Source: Juglans regia (lineage: Eukaryota; Streptophyta; Magnoliopsida; Fagales; Juglandaceae). From it: a DNA stretch of 64,000 bases. Below are positions 22,307 to 32,739 of this stretch, one piece after another. The stretch is taken from the NCBI RefSeq assembly GCF_001411555.2, contig NC_049910.1, forward strand, positions 31,529,150-31,593,149. Direction: 5' to 3'. Made by a program: the position numbers and the translations under genes. The notes below the pieces were generated by a model. It was not told where the DNA came from. It was given only the letters and a program-made list of their open reading frames with translations, and ran no database searches. Each line of letters starts with the position of its first letter. Within the stretch, counting starts at the first letter, position 1.

Positions 22307-22842
22307 GGCTATTGGTGGGGCTGTTTAACAGCTTACACCATTTCTTCTTGGTTTAAGCTCCCTTCAGGAAAGAGCATTTGTACTTTTTAATAGACATACT
22401 GCCTAGTTCATCTTCAACATTATTATCTCTATCCCTATTCTTAGAACCATTCTTTCCATACTGATCAAAAATATCTTGAGAAGCAGTTTGAGCAATAAAG
22501 AATTTATCTCTTGCTCTTTTTTTCTTTTTTTTTCCTTCCAGCTAGCTTGGTTTGTTTTGGATAGAATTTGAATTTGATCATAAATAAATTGAGCCAGAGA
22601 ACTTACTTGATTTGACAGTGATTCCTCTGATTGTGGGATTTAATCAATTTGTTATCCTTCCTTTATTCCTGCAACCTCCATATCTTCCATTAATGCCTCC
22701 TGCATTGAATTCTTAGCTATGAGTATGGGAGCAGATTCTTTTTCTGCACCATTTCCATATTTAGAAGATACTGCAGGAACTTTCAAAGATGGAGACAAAT
22801 TTTCTTTCCCATCACATCTTTGATTTGAACGATTCTCCAGAA

Positions 22843-23600
22843 TCACAAATTCAGTTGATTGAGTAAATTGCTCCTGCTTTTCAGGAATCTCATCAATGGT
22901 CCCATCTGGTTGCGCCTGAGATCTTGTCTTACCATTTTCAGTTTCCTGGCTGAGCCCCTCATCGAAATTCCTTTGTTCATGGTCATGTTGCTCCTAAGCT
23001 GGAGGCTCACCACCATTTTTTTTTTGGATTCACTGCTATGAGCTTTTACAGCTATTGCCTTTAACCATGATCCATACTGACATTGAACCTCATCAGTCGT
23101 GTACTCTCCTTGATTGGCCTGAGGACCATTCTTCTTCATATGTTTAATCACATCACATTGAAAGCAAAAAATTGGGAGACGTTCACACTTGAATGGAATC
23201 CACATTTTTTCCATCAATTTTAAAATATCTACCTATAACTAAAGGCTTTGTCATATCACCACTCTAACTCTTAATAACTTTCCCCACCCAAGCCTTGTTC
23301 ATCTGCTTCAGGTTTCATCACTTTCCCAAGAACAGATCCAATTTGAGATCCAATCTCCTCTGTCATACTTACTAGAGGCATATTATGAAGTTGAACTTTC
23401 TCTTCTTTGGGAAAAAGATATCTTTTGGAGAGGTGTTACTTTCAAACTCTTGGAGGCAGACAATCAGACTATCAAAAGACCACGACCTCCCCCACATTAC
23501 GTTCTTTTTATCACGTTCATGTTGGAACTCCAGTAGAAATGTGTTTTCTCCTACTTCCCTGGATTGTATCCCTTCATCTAGTCTCCACACCTTGATCATG
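22843..23600 (-). pseudogene. LINE ORF1 (DUF4283 and zinc knuckle), broken
   Basis: 23599-23372 encodes GENTFLLEFQHERDKKNVMWG and SFDSLIVCLQEF, the DUF4283 RNA-binding region. 23217-23150 has the FKCERLPIFCFQCDVIKH knuckle, in which the usual fourth ligand position reads K/N rather than a clear Cys. Stops separate the two parts. Confidence 0.7.
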
Positions 23601-23770
23601 GTTGTTCGAAATGCTTCTTTGTTAATTTTTTTTGTCAGTCACGATCAATGCAAGAAGACAATATTTCCCTTTTGACAACTACTCGTTCAATGATGAAGTT
23701 GATAGTATCAATTCCTGTCTTGATCAGTGAGATTGAAACCTTTATTTTTCTAACTCTTCTTCCATACTAA

Positions 23771-24136
23771 GCTCTCGTTTGGTTATACAGATAGGATGAG
23801 ATGATAAATTTGTAAATAGTAGTAAGATAATTTATGAATAGTAATAAAATAGTTTGAGTTAAGATTTTTGTAGGGCTGTGGGAAAGTAGAGAAAAAAAAT
23901 TGAATAAAAAATTATAAATTAAAAGAGGGTTAAAATATCATTTTTGTTTTGAGATTTAAAAAAGTTGAATTATTTTTTTTTTGTTTTGTTTTGTTTGGAA
24001 GTTTGAAAAAGTTGTAATGATTAGATAATAATTAGATAAAAAAATTAAAAATTTGAAAAATATTTATGTTTAACTAATATATAGATATTGAGATGAGATA
24101 AACTAAGATATAATGAGATAGTTTTAAAGAAACCGA
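23771..24136. repeat. GATGAGATGA-family repeat, copy b (long form)
   Basis: Starts CTCTCGTTTGGTTATAC, has GGATGAGATGA near the left end and GAGATGAGATAA at the right, and an AT-rich core with GTAAATAGTAGTAA and AAAAAGTTGAAT words. Confidence 0.7.
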
Positions 24137-24424
24137 CTTAAGACGCTTCAACTAGTGTCTATAGGTCTTTGCCTAGGCAAAGAGAGAAACCTCACAAGGT
24201 GGGGACCGAGTTGGCTGTCACCATTAATCAGCATAATTTTTATTTTCTAATCCTCATAATATTTATTGTAATTAAATAAGATATAGTCAAATAAACATAT
24301 TATTAGATTATTTATCTTCAAGTTAAACTTATTAAATGAAAAATGTATATATTTAATTAAATTACTATTATTATTTAAATTAAGCTTACTAAATGAAAAA
24401 TAGTATATGTAAATAAAGTACTTA
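24137..24424. other. Unassigned spacer
   Basis: Short GC-richer patch (24150-24230) without a frame, then AT-rich DNA with two AAGCTTA(C/T)TAAATGAAAAAT-like words. Confidence 0.4.
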
Positions 24425-24633
24425 GGCTCAGTTTGGATACACAAACACATCTCATCTCATCTCATCATTACAATTTTCTCAAACTCCTGCATAAAATATA
24501 ATAAACAATTCAACTTTTTCAAATCTTAAAACAAAAATAATATTAAAAATAATATTATAACGATATTTTATTTAATTTTTAACAAAATATCTCATTTCAT
24601 CTTATCTAAATTACGTAACCAAACGAAACCTTA
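24425..24633. repeat. GATGAGATGA-family repeat, copy c
   Basis: CTCAGTTTGGATACAC at the left, CATCTCATCTCATCTCATCA next to it, and TAACCAAACGAAACC at the right. The ends are imperfect inverted repeats of GTTTGGAT/ACCAAAC type. Confidence 0.75.
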
Positions 24634-24935
24634 GTTTTATTCAAAATTATTATCAAGTTTACTTTTCTGGCACGTGCTTTTTTTTTTTTCCAAAAGATAT
24701 GAGTTATAATATATTTGAATATCATAATTGCTACTCATCATCTCAATTCTTATCATTCTCGTATTATTTCATGATGTGATATTTATTAGATGATTAGAGA
24801 CTATTTATTATATTTCACTTGTAAATCTATCATCTAATATCATATCATAGAATGATAAGAGGATGATAAGAAAATAGATGATGAATAGATTTTTTCTTTG
24901 AATATACTTTGGAAAACTCTTCTAAACAAGACTTA

Positions 24936-25110
24936 GTCTATGTTTGGGTAGTGAGGTAATTTCAGATCATTTGTGAATAGTAGTGAAAAAGTGATGAAAA
25001 ATATTGATAAAATATTGAATAGTAGTGAATAGTAATAAAAAATAGATAAAAATAATGATAAAATAATGCATGAGATCTATATTCAAATATTTCATAAAAG
25101 CAACATCAAA
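24936..25110. repeat. GATGAGATGA-family repeat, copy d (diverged)
   Basis: Begins TATGTTTGGGTAGTGAGG and has repeated GAATAGTAGTGAA words as in the long form. The right end is not defined. Confidence 0.5.
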
Positions 25111-25434
25111 TGTTGTAACAACCATGCATGTACTATATCTATTTTTTTTTTTAAATTAAAAGTATCTTATATCTCGTTGGTATATATTTAAGTTTAAACT
25201 TAAATTAAATCACAAGTGATCCTAGAAAGGAATAAAGAGTACATTTGATATTTCGATTCGTCATTAGTTACTGTTACGATATCGTTTTAAAAATATCCTT
25301 AAAAGTTAAACTGCTAAGAAGGAAAATTATTTTTCATCTTAAATATTATTATTCTTAGTGATATGACATATTTTAAATAATCTTTTATTTAATTGATTAA
25401 CATAAAAAACCGTCTAATCTGTATGGTATTAATT

Positions 25435-25634
25435 GGACTTGTTTGGATTCAAAAGTCTCTTATCTTATTATTATAATTTTCTTAAATTTTTATATAAAAT
25501 ATAATAAAGAATTTAATTTTTTTAAATTTTAAAATAATAATAATATTAAAAAATAATATTTTAACCATATTTTTTTAATTTTTATAGTTAATCTAAAACA
25601 TCTCATCTCATATCTGAATTCAAATCAGCCCTTA
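25435..25634. repeat. GATGAGATGA-family repeat, copy e
   Basis: GACTTGTTTGGATTCAAAAG at the left, CATCTCATCTCATATCTGAATTC and AAATCAGCCC at the right, with the shared core ATAAAATATAATAAAGAATTTAA. Confidence 0.75.
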
Positions 25635-25820
25635 GTGTGACTGAAAATGACAAGTTCAAGATGAGAATTTGCATTTCTATGTAAGAGAAGCAAGTTCAAT
25701 AATCTAATTAATGTTATAACACGTTAATTCTATATTACATTGCAAAAACTATTTCTTGAAAAAAGATTAAATTGTAACCTACAAAATATTATTTACAAGC
25801 TAGCCTATTGAAAAAGTACT

Positions 25821-26148
25821 AGGCCTCGTTTAAATGTTGAGATGGTATGAAAAATTTGAGAATAGTAGTGAAATAATTTAAATTCAGATGTTTTATAGAA
25901 TTTTGAAATATGAGAGAGAAAAAGTTGAATAAAATATGATAAATTTAAAATATTGTTATAATATAATTTTTGTTTTAGGATTTAAAAAAGTTGAGTTATT
26001 TTTTGTGTTATTTTTAGAAAATTTGATAAATTTGTAAGATTATGTAATGATTAGAGGAAAAGTTAAAAATTAAAATTGAAAAATATTTATATTTATGATA
26101 TTTGAATATTGAAATAAGATGAAATGAGATAAATAGTTCTTTTAAGGG
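25821..26148. repeat. GATGAGATGA-family repeat, copy f (long form)
   Basis: AGGCCTCGTTTAAATGTTGAGATGG at the left, GAATAGTAGTGAAAT and AAAAAGTTGAAT in the core, and AAGATGAAATGAGATAAATAG at the right. Confidence 0.7.
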
Positions 26149-27662
26149 CAAGCGGGGTTGCGTCCCCGCCGTGTCCCCACGTCAGCTGATTTATTAAAAA
26201 AAAAAACATGAAAAGCAAGAAATGAAATGGTTTTCCATTTTCGTCTTCCCTTCGTCTTCACCACTGGTTTCCATTTCCATTTTCACCCCCGAGCTTCTCT
26301 TCGGTCTGGTCTGTGTGTTTTCATTTTCGAGCTTCGCCACTCTTCACCAGTCCCGAGCTTCTCTTCTTCTCCTCGTCTGATCTGTGGATTTCCATTTTCA
26401 TCTTAGCCACTCCCAAGCTTCTCTTCACCTCGTCTGGTCTTTGTGTTTCCATTTTCGTCTGAGCCGAGCTTCTCTTCTCCTCGTCGTACGAGAGCGAAAT
26501 TGGTTGTTGCAGTCACCGTGGTGGGACTCGTTTGCATCTCTAAGTCGCATTCATCGTCGTGGGGGAGAGAGCGACTGGTCCATCTGCTATTAAGGTATAT
26601 TATTCTTTGAAGTAGCTAGATCCAGTAGGTAGATCTGCTAAAATCTCACAAATGACTCTACATTGAACTGAAAATTTCTTTTTAGTTGTTCCCAGTGAGA
26701 GGAGGAGGACCCATGTTTGTTTGCTGTAAATTTGGCTACCATTTGCTATTAAATTCAAGAGCCGAAGAAATTGTTGTTCCCAGTGAAGGTAGCCGAACAA
26801 ATAGTTGTTAAAATCAAGAGCTTAAAATTGTTGTCAACTTCAAATAGGTTAATAATTGGGGAACTATCAGTAGCCACTTTAGCTTCATATTCTAACAGAT
26901 GATGTTACAGAATTGACGTAACAGAAAATTGCAAGAAATTGAGTTTTCCATCACAGGAAGCAGCTTAATCAAGCATTCGGTTGTAACTTGTAATTGTTGG
27001 GTCAAATGTTTGGGAGTCAATTGGTCGGTCCAGTCCAAAAGTGATCCTTGAAAGCCGTTCTGCAATCCAATGTGGTATACATGAGATTTATAAATTAAAA
27101 AGCGTATCAAAGATAATGAATATTGGTCAAAATATTGGGGTAACTGAATATCTAGTAATTTCCTTAAGTACTGTTCTTTTGTAATTTCCTTCAATTCTAA
27201 TGAATAGTTTTTAACCCTCTCAGCATGGGTAACGGGAAAGAACAATCATCTACGCTAACACCATGTAGCTCAAATCCATTATCCGCGATATGTTATATCA
27301 TTTAATATATCATTAACATTGGAATGTGTTGAGTTGATATTTATTTTCAAAATACATCAATAACTTTACCCAATAACATGTGCGTGTAGGACATACTATC
27401 AACCTATCTAAACATCCCAAATTACATGCATGGTCACAAAGGATAAGTGCCTGCATGGTCACCAAGATTTGTGCCAAATCCTGGTTACTCATTTCCACAT
27501 AACATAGAAACTCCAACTCCTTTCATCAATATGGAGATGACATTAATATTTGGGTTTTATTGTTTACAGATGCAAATTGGGTTGGATGGATTACAGCCGA
27601 TGAACTTTGGGTTGGACAGACTTTAGTGTAATTGAATGTATTGGGAAAACAGTGCCATGACC
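26149..27662. other. Repeat-block flank without recognisable gene
   Basis: 26160-26600 is CT-rich with repeated GAGCTTCTCTTC and CCATTTTCGTC words, the complement in composition of GAAGACGAAGAG at 30660-30760. Small open frames at 26600-26800 and 26892-27245 (minus) match nothing I know. The two flanks may be the ends of one large element spanning 26.15-31.08 kb. Confidence 0.4.
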
Positions 27663-27858
27663 TTTGCTTGTTGATGTCATTGAATTACTTTAGTGTATTT
27701 AATGCACTTTAGTGTAATTGAATGTAATTGTTCTTTTGTAATTGGTTAAATGATTTGCTTGTTGATGTCATTGAATTACTTTAGTGTATTTAATGCACTT
27801 TAGTGTAATTGAATGTAATTGTTTTTTTGTAATTGGTTAAATGATTTGCTTGTTGATG
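27663..27858. repeat. 91-bp tandem duplication
   Basis: Units 27663-27753 and 27754-27844 differ by about one base (TTCTTTTG versus TTTTTTTG). The first 14 bases of a third unit follow at 27845-27858. Confidence 0.95.
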
Positions 27859-28596
27859 GAGATACATTGTGCATTGCTGAAATTAGTTGAAGAAATATTT
27901 TTGAGTTTTGAGAATGATTTATCCAGATTATTGTAACTAAATAATGAGAGTTTGCAGGTATGTAGATTGATATGAAGTTATTACATGCTTCAAGTGGCTT
28001 GAAGCTGGTCTATATGAAGTTTGTAGGCTGTATACGCTTGTGATTATGAACGATCCATTGCAATTGTTCTGTTAACAAAGATAGCCTACAGTGAGTACTT
28101 GCAGTGCATTCACAACTCAGTGCGCTTGTGCACTTGAAAAGTTTTGGTGGCTTTTTATGAAAAGAAAAAGAAAAATAGTTTACAAGTCACTTTTGAAGGC
28201 TCGTAATGTAATTGAAAAGTTTTCAACAGCGCAGTGTGCTTGTGCACTAGTTCTGTTCACAGCCACCTGCATTCTGATATCCATAATGACAGATTTCATA
28301 AAGGAGAAAACACATTCAGAAGCAACATATCAACCAATACGCACATACTGATATCCATAAAAAAAATGGAGAAAACAACTCCAAATGCATTACTAAAGCA
28401 TTCTGACCTCTTTCTTACAGAGAAATAACACAAGTAAATTAAGCATATCCATTCTCATGATCAAACCAATAAGCATAACTGAACTTAATATATTTACATA
28501 AAGTACATACAAAGTCCAATACTTAGGTATTAACACTAGGCAGCAATTAAATTACTTATATACTACCAAGTAACATGCAACTACAAATAAAAAAGC
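27859..28596. other. Unassigned, downstream of the GRF gene
   Basis: No recognised gene. CAGTG(C/T)GCTTGTGCAC occurs twice, near 28116 and 28222. The part next to 28596 would be the 3' UTR of the minus-strand GRF gene. Confidence 0.4.
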
Positions 28597-29134
28597 TCAA
28601 AACACCCTATGTAGTGTGCGTCTCCGCCTCATTTCAGTTTCTTGTTCCAGAAGCACCTTCTCTCTTGTGGATACCACTATCTCTCTATTGGATACCACCA
28701 GCTCTCTCTTCTCGATTTCATCCACTCTTTTACGGAGCTCAGTCTTCGTCTTTTCCACATCGTCCAACATCTTCTCGACCTCATTCTCCCTCCTTAACAG
28801 ATCATTGTTTCTTTCTTGAAGATGAAACTCAATCTCTTGATTACTATCTGCCCACTTGAAAAATTTACAGTATGATAATCCCTGAAAAATGCAAATTCAC
28901 AAATGTTAGATGTAAAACATATTTATCACTATAATTTACAAATGTTAGATGTACAAATAATGTAGTTACCTCTGTATTATACTTTAGACATTCTAAGAAG
29001 GACCGTCCTGGATTTCTTGGAGTACTTGAATATCTCAATGTGGCATCAACCTTATAAAAGCAGTGTGCTTGTCCCAAAGTACTTTTTGCAAATGATGAAG
29101 AAGACATTGATGATGATGATGATAATGATGACAT
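28597..29134 (-). CDS. GRF-type zinc finger/coiled-coil protein (At4g04775-like), 149 aa
   Basis: Two exons on the minus strand: 29134-28970 (55 codons, starting MSSLSSSSSMSSSSF) and 28881-28597 (94 codons plus TGA). The intron has GTAACT and TTTTTCAG borders and is phase 0. Residues 22-67 match the plant GRF zinc finger: ATLRYSSTPRNPGRSF, then LECLKY and YCKFFKWAD across the splice. The usual CxC at the start reads C-F-Y here, so one zinc ligand is missing. Residues 70-140 are a heptad-rich coiled coil (ENEVEKMLDDVEKTKTELRK). GRF fingers bind nucleic acid in other proteins; these short plant forms have no known role and are often spread by transposons, which fits the setting. The frame is intact, so it is a small gene or a recently carried copy. 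Confidence 0.6.
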
Positions 29135-29201
29135 TCTAACATGATGTTTTATAAATTGTAAAAGGAAGCTTCAAAAATACTACATGGATTAAATTGGGTT
29201 C

Positions 29202-29238
29202 ATGACTAATTCTGATGAACTGCATCAGAATTAGTCAT
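29202..29238. repeat. Perfect hairpin, 16-bp stem
   Basis: ATGACTAATTCTGATG and its exact reverse complement are separated by AACTG. It lies about 70 bp upstream of the GRF gene start. Not followed by a Helitron CTRR end. Confidence 0.9.
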
Positions 29239-29278
29239 TAGGGTAGACACTCTAGCCATAGGTATACAATGTCTTCAA

Positions 29279-30480
29279 AATCTGAAAAACTCACAACACT
29301 AACCAAATTTGAGAAACTCCCAAATATAGATAGCACATTCAAGTGGGTTGTTTGTGCACTTTAGGTGATATTTTGCCTCAATAAAAAGCAATGAGAAAGA
29401 TAACACAACACCATAAACCTAATTTCTAAGTCGAGCTACTATATATCACAGATGATGAAACTATAAACCAATACAATGATAACACCATCAACCTCTACTT
29501 ATAAAATTATATTACAAACAACACCATCAATCTCCAACAACCACTTTAGGTGACATTTTGCTTCAATAAGAGCATTCTCATTGGATTAGTCAAAGTTAAA
29601 GGATAATTTTGATGAATGTAAGAAAAATTTGACTTTTGACTATTCCATTCACATAAATCTCTACATTGGAATAACTATTTTTTCATTATATAATAATAAA
29701 ATATTATAAGATGAATTTGGTTTTGATTATTCATATTAAATCTCCACATTAGATTATACATTTATTCATTATATGGTAATGAATAACTAATAATTTTAAA
29801 AATATTTAATTTTTTTAATTATTAATTTATTTAATTTTATCATATTTTACTATTCTACTTATTGTATGTTAATATATTAAATTAATATATTAATTGTGAT
29901 AAAATATGTAATAGAAAGAAAGGGAGAGAGAAATAATTAATAAAATATGTATTTGATGTCTGTACAGTAACCTTCAAATTTGGAAAAACTTTTAAAAATC
30001 ACTGTAGCTAAATTCTAAATATTTGAAATTTGATTAATCCAATGTGAGCATATTTTACTCTTTAATAGTTAAATACTCATTGAATTTAGCTTTTAGCTAA
30101 TCCAATGAAAGTGCTCTAAGCAGCAATGAGAAAAAATGATGATTTCTTATTTCCCATCCCAATTAGGTGTCCAAAGGGCTTGAACAAGACTATTATTATT
30201 TGCCCAACTCAAACTACAAAGATAACACATATTATGAAACTATAAACCAACACAAGGATAACACCATCAACCTCTAATTATAAAATTAAATTACAAACAA
30301 CACCACCACTTGACAACAACCACTTCCAAAATATTCGTACCCACGAAATTCATAAACTCAGAACAACAATACTAAACAAAAACCTCAAACAAATTAGGAA
30401 ATCACGAGTCACAAAATCATAAAAACTCACAAGACTAACCAAATACGAGAAACTTCCAGATATAGAAACTGCCCATCTAC
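29279..30480. repeat. Degenerate low-copy tandem duplication
   Basis: Blocks recur in order: AAAACTCACAA(C/G)ACTAACCAAAT (29285, 30424), CACTTTAGGTGA(T/C)ATTTTG (29357, 29542), GAAACTATAAACCAA(T/C)ACAA (about 29457 and 30236) and ATAACACCATCAACCTCTA (about 29480 and 30258). One copy contains the MITE at 29570-30116. Confidence 0.75.
29570..30116. mobile_element. Tourist-like (PIF/Harbinger) MITE, 547 bp
   Basis: The left end GAGCATTCTCATTGGATTAG and right end CTAATCCAATGAAAGTGCTC are imperfect inverted repeats (17/20). Both sides carry TAA (29567-29569, 30117-30119), the 3-bp target duplication typical of Harbinger elements. The interior is AT-rich and non-coding. A related unoccupied site is at 29357-29400. 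Confidence 0.85.
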
Positions 30481-30594
30481 AATAGAATACTGCAGATATC
30501 AAAACTTGGAAAATAGAACCTTACCTAGGAGCTAAACTCTATTTTAGCTCCTCTATTCACTCCCACGATTGTGTTGCTGGTGGCAATGAGGGTA

Positions 30595-30632
30595 TGGGTT
30601 AGGGTTTGGGTTTCGGGTTAGGGTTTCAGGGC
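30595..30632 (+). repeat. Short interstitial telomere-like tract
   Basis: GGGTTAGGGTTTGGGTTT then CGGGTTAGGGTTTC, about four TTTAGGG-like units, imperfect. Such motifs also occur in plant 5' UTRs. Confidence 0.6.
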
Positions 30633-30654
30633 TTTGTGGGAATGGGATTGAAGA

Positions 30655-30935
30655 TCTAGGTGGAGAAGATGAAGAGAAAACCAGGCTTCGTGGATAAGAC
30701 GAAGAGAAAGACCAGGCTTCGTGGAGAAGACGAAGAGATTTCGTGGGTTGATGGAGGCACAACGATGAATCTGAAAACCCAGGGAGACGAAATCTAGGGA
30801 TGTGAATCTGATGACATCGAAGACGAAATCTAGGGATATTAATCTTACAGAGACGAAATCAAGAGATGTGAATCTGAAGAAAATGAAATCTAGGGATATG
30901 AATTTGAAGAAAAGCGAAATCTAGGACTTGGAGAA
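30655..30935. repeat. Minisatellites (GAAGACGAAGAG and GACGAAATCTAGGGAT)
   Basis: GACCAGGCTTCGTGG units at 30678-30725, then about five units of roughly 30 bp around GACGAAATCTAGGGATRTGAATCTGA at 30784-30930. Confidence 0.8.
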
Positions 30936-31507
30936 AATGAAAGGTATTCATTGAAGAGAAAGTGTGGGGTTTGAAATGAGAGAGACGAGGATCCCGTTCA
31001 AGACCCAAACTTATGAAAATGAAAACGACGCCGTTTGTTTTTTTTTTGCCACGTTAGATAGGAGGCGGTTGTGGCAGCATTTTTCATGAGGTAAAATATC
31101 TTACAATCACGGATATTTTGTTTTATACACTGAGCTGTAAATAGTATAACTGTAGTCTATATCACGTCGGGTAAGGAATATTCTCGTGTCGGTTTGTTTC
31201 CCAAAAATAAATCCGGCCAATTCTCGATGCATTTCACTGCATTATATCGGAATCAAATGGTTTGGTATGGTTGGACTGAAGTTACATACTTGACACCTAC
31301 TTTTCAGGTACAACATTTAACGTTAAAGGACAAAGATCATGAATTTTGCTTGGTTTGGTCGGTGACATTAAATATCCATCCGGTGTTATATATTAATACT
31401 GATCGGACTTTTTGCACACAGTATTGTCATGATAAATGTTCTAGCTGTTGGTGCTATTTCATTCAATGGGAAAAAACTTTTTTTTTTTTGAAAGTTTGTT
31501 GATAGAA
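30936..31507. other. Unassigned, right edge of the repeat block
   Basis: Contains an ACGACGCCGTTTG word and a T10 tract (31023-31048). The open frame 31194-31502 (plus, 102 codons, Cys/Tyr/Trp-rich end) is not recognised and has no supporting motif. Confidence 0.4.
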
Positions 31508-31714
31508 AGGCCGTTTGGATAAGAAAGAGTTTCATCTCATCTTATTTCAATAATTTTATCAAATTTTTACATAAAATATAATAAACAATTTAATTTTTTC
31601 AAATTTCAAAACAAGAATAATATTAAAAAATAATATTCGAATAATATTTTATTCAATTTTATTCAATTTTTATCTAAAATCATCTCATCTCATCTCACTA
31701 TTCAAACGAGACCT
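31508..31714. repeat. GATGAGATGA-family repeat, copy g
   Basis: AGGCCGTTTGGATAAG at the left and CATCTCATCTCATCTCACTATTCAAACGAGACCT at the right, with the core ATAAAATATAATAAACAATTTAA. Confidence 0.8.
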
Positions 31715-31748
31715 AAATATTCAATGATAATATAGAATAATAGCCATA

Positions 31749-32215
31749 ATTTTCACCATAAAACATAACATATATGGAAAGTATATATTTTTTTTCTAAG
31801 CTATGGGAAGTATATTTTCAATTGATGATGTTGGCGGAAATTTTATTTTAGAAATGTTTTGGCTACAATAAAATTTTATAAAAATAAACTCATAAATTGA
31901 TGTGACTTGATGATTTGTGATATGTAAGATTGTAAAATTAATTTTATTATAAAGTGAATCTAACAAAATTTTCACCGTAAAACACAACATATATATATAT
32001 ATATATATATGGGAAGTATAATTTTTCAATTGATGATGTTGGATGAATTTTTATTTTGAGAAATGTTTTAGCCACAACGTGATTTTATAAAAGTAAATTC
32101 ACAAATTGACGTGACTTGATGCGGTACATCAGATTGTAAAGTAAATCTCACATATCATATAGAGCCACGTCAATTTATGAGTTTATTTTTGTGAAATACT
32201 TTTATGAAATATATC
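31749..32215. repeat. Duplicated MITE-like block with fold-back end
   Basis: TTTTCACC(A/G)TAAAACA(T/C)AACATATAT occurs at 31750 and 31969, and GGGAAGTATA(A)TTTTCAATTGATGATGTTGG at 31805 and 32010, so a unit of about 210 bp is duplicated. AAATTCACAAATTGACGTGACTTGAT (about 32096) is partly inverted at ACGTCAATTTATGAGTTTATTTTTGTG (about 32166). A (TA)n run is at 31988-32010. Confidence 0.7.
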
Positions 32216-32369
32216 ACTTCTCTTTTATTTTTGGTATCATGGTGTTGGAGGAATTTGAAAGGAAAATGACCACCAATATCTAGTGTAATTATACTTGTCA
32301 TGAACTCCTCGACATTTGATAAATATTTTCCTATCTTCATCTAACTACTAATGAACTGATGTAATTTCA

Positions 32370-32525
32370 TCCTCATTTCCACTCTCATTTCAAATCATGG
32401 GAACCTATATATGCAATTACCCTAGGGCCTAGAACACCCAATGATCTACAGTGTGGCACAACCAAAATAAGGTAAAAATATATATACACAAAAGAGATAT
32501 TGAGACCAACGAAATGGTTCCGATT
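32370..32525. repeat. Dispersed repeat, copy 2 of 2
   Basis: CACTCTCATTTCAAATCATGGGAACC, CACAACCAAAATAAGGTAAAAA and ACGAAATGGTTCCGAT match 14938-15090 in order and orientation. Confidence 0.75.
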
Positions 32526-32739
32526 TCTTCTTAGTGAAAAAACTTGACAAGAATGAACTGAATATTTTCGTACTATCAATTGTAATTTACTGAGGTATAT
32601 ATATAGTGTCCGCACCGTCCGGGGTTCCCTCATCATATTAGTTACATCCCAAAAATTAAGTACAAAGTACATAAGCTAAATAGGTGGCACGTGTGCTAGC
32701 AAGTTAATTAAGTAGGTGGCACATGTATATCTAATGCTC

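Larger units (their letters stand above)
21166..23700 (-). mobile_element. L1-type LINE, 5' part only
   Basis: Read on the minus strand it carries the ORF1 DUF4283 domain (23599-23372), a CCHC-type zinc knuckle (23217-23150; CERLPIFCFQCDVIKHMKK), a Lys/Ser-rich linker, then the APE-type endonuclease (22306-21781). Sequence after the endonuclease continues to KQRWLNEGDRNTKFYH and stops at the 29-bp repeat. RT, RNase H and poly(A) are missing. Several stops break both ORFs. Confidence 0.8.

Noticed and set aside
30595..30632. Telomere or chromosome end
   Set aside because: Only about four imperfect units with genes on both sides.
32230..32245. Second primer-site word (TTGGTATCATGG)
   Set aside because: No LTR pair around it; short chance match.
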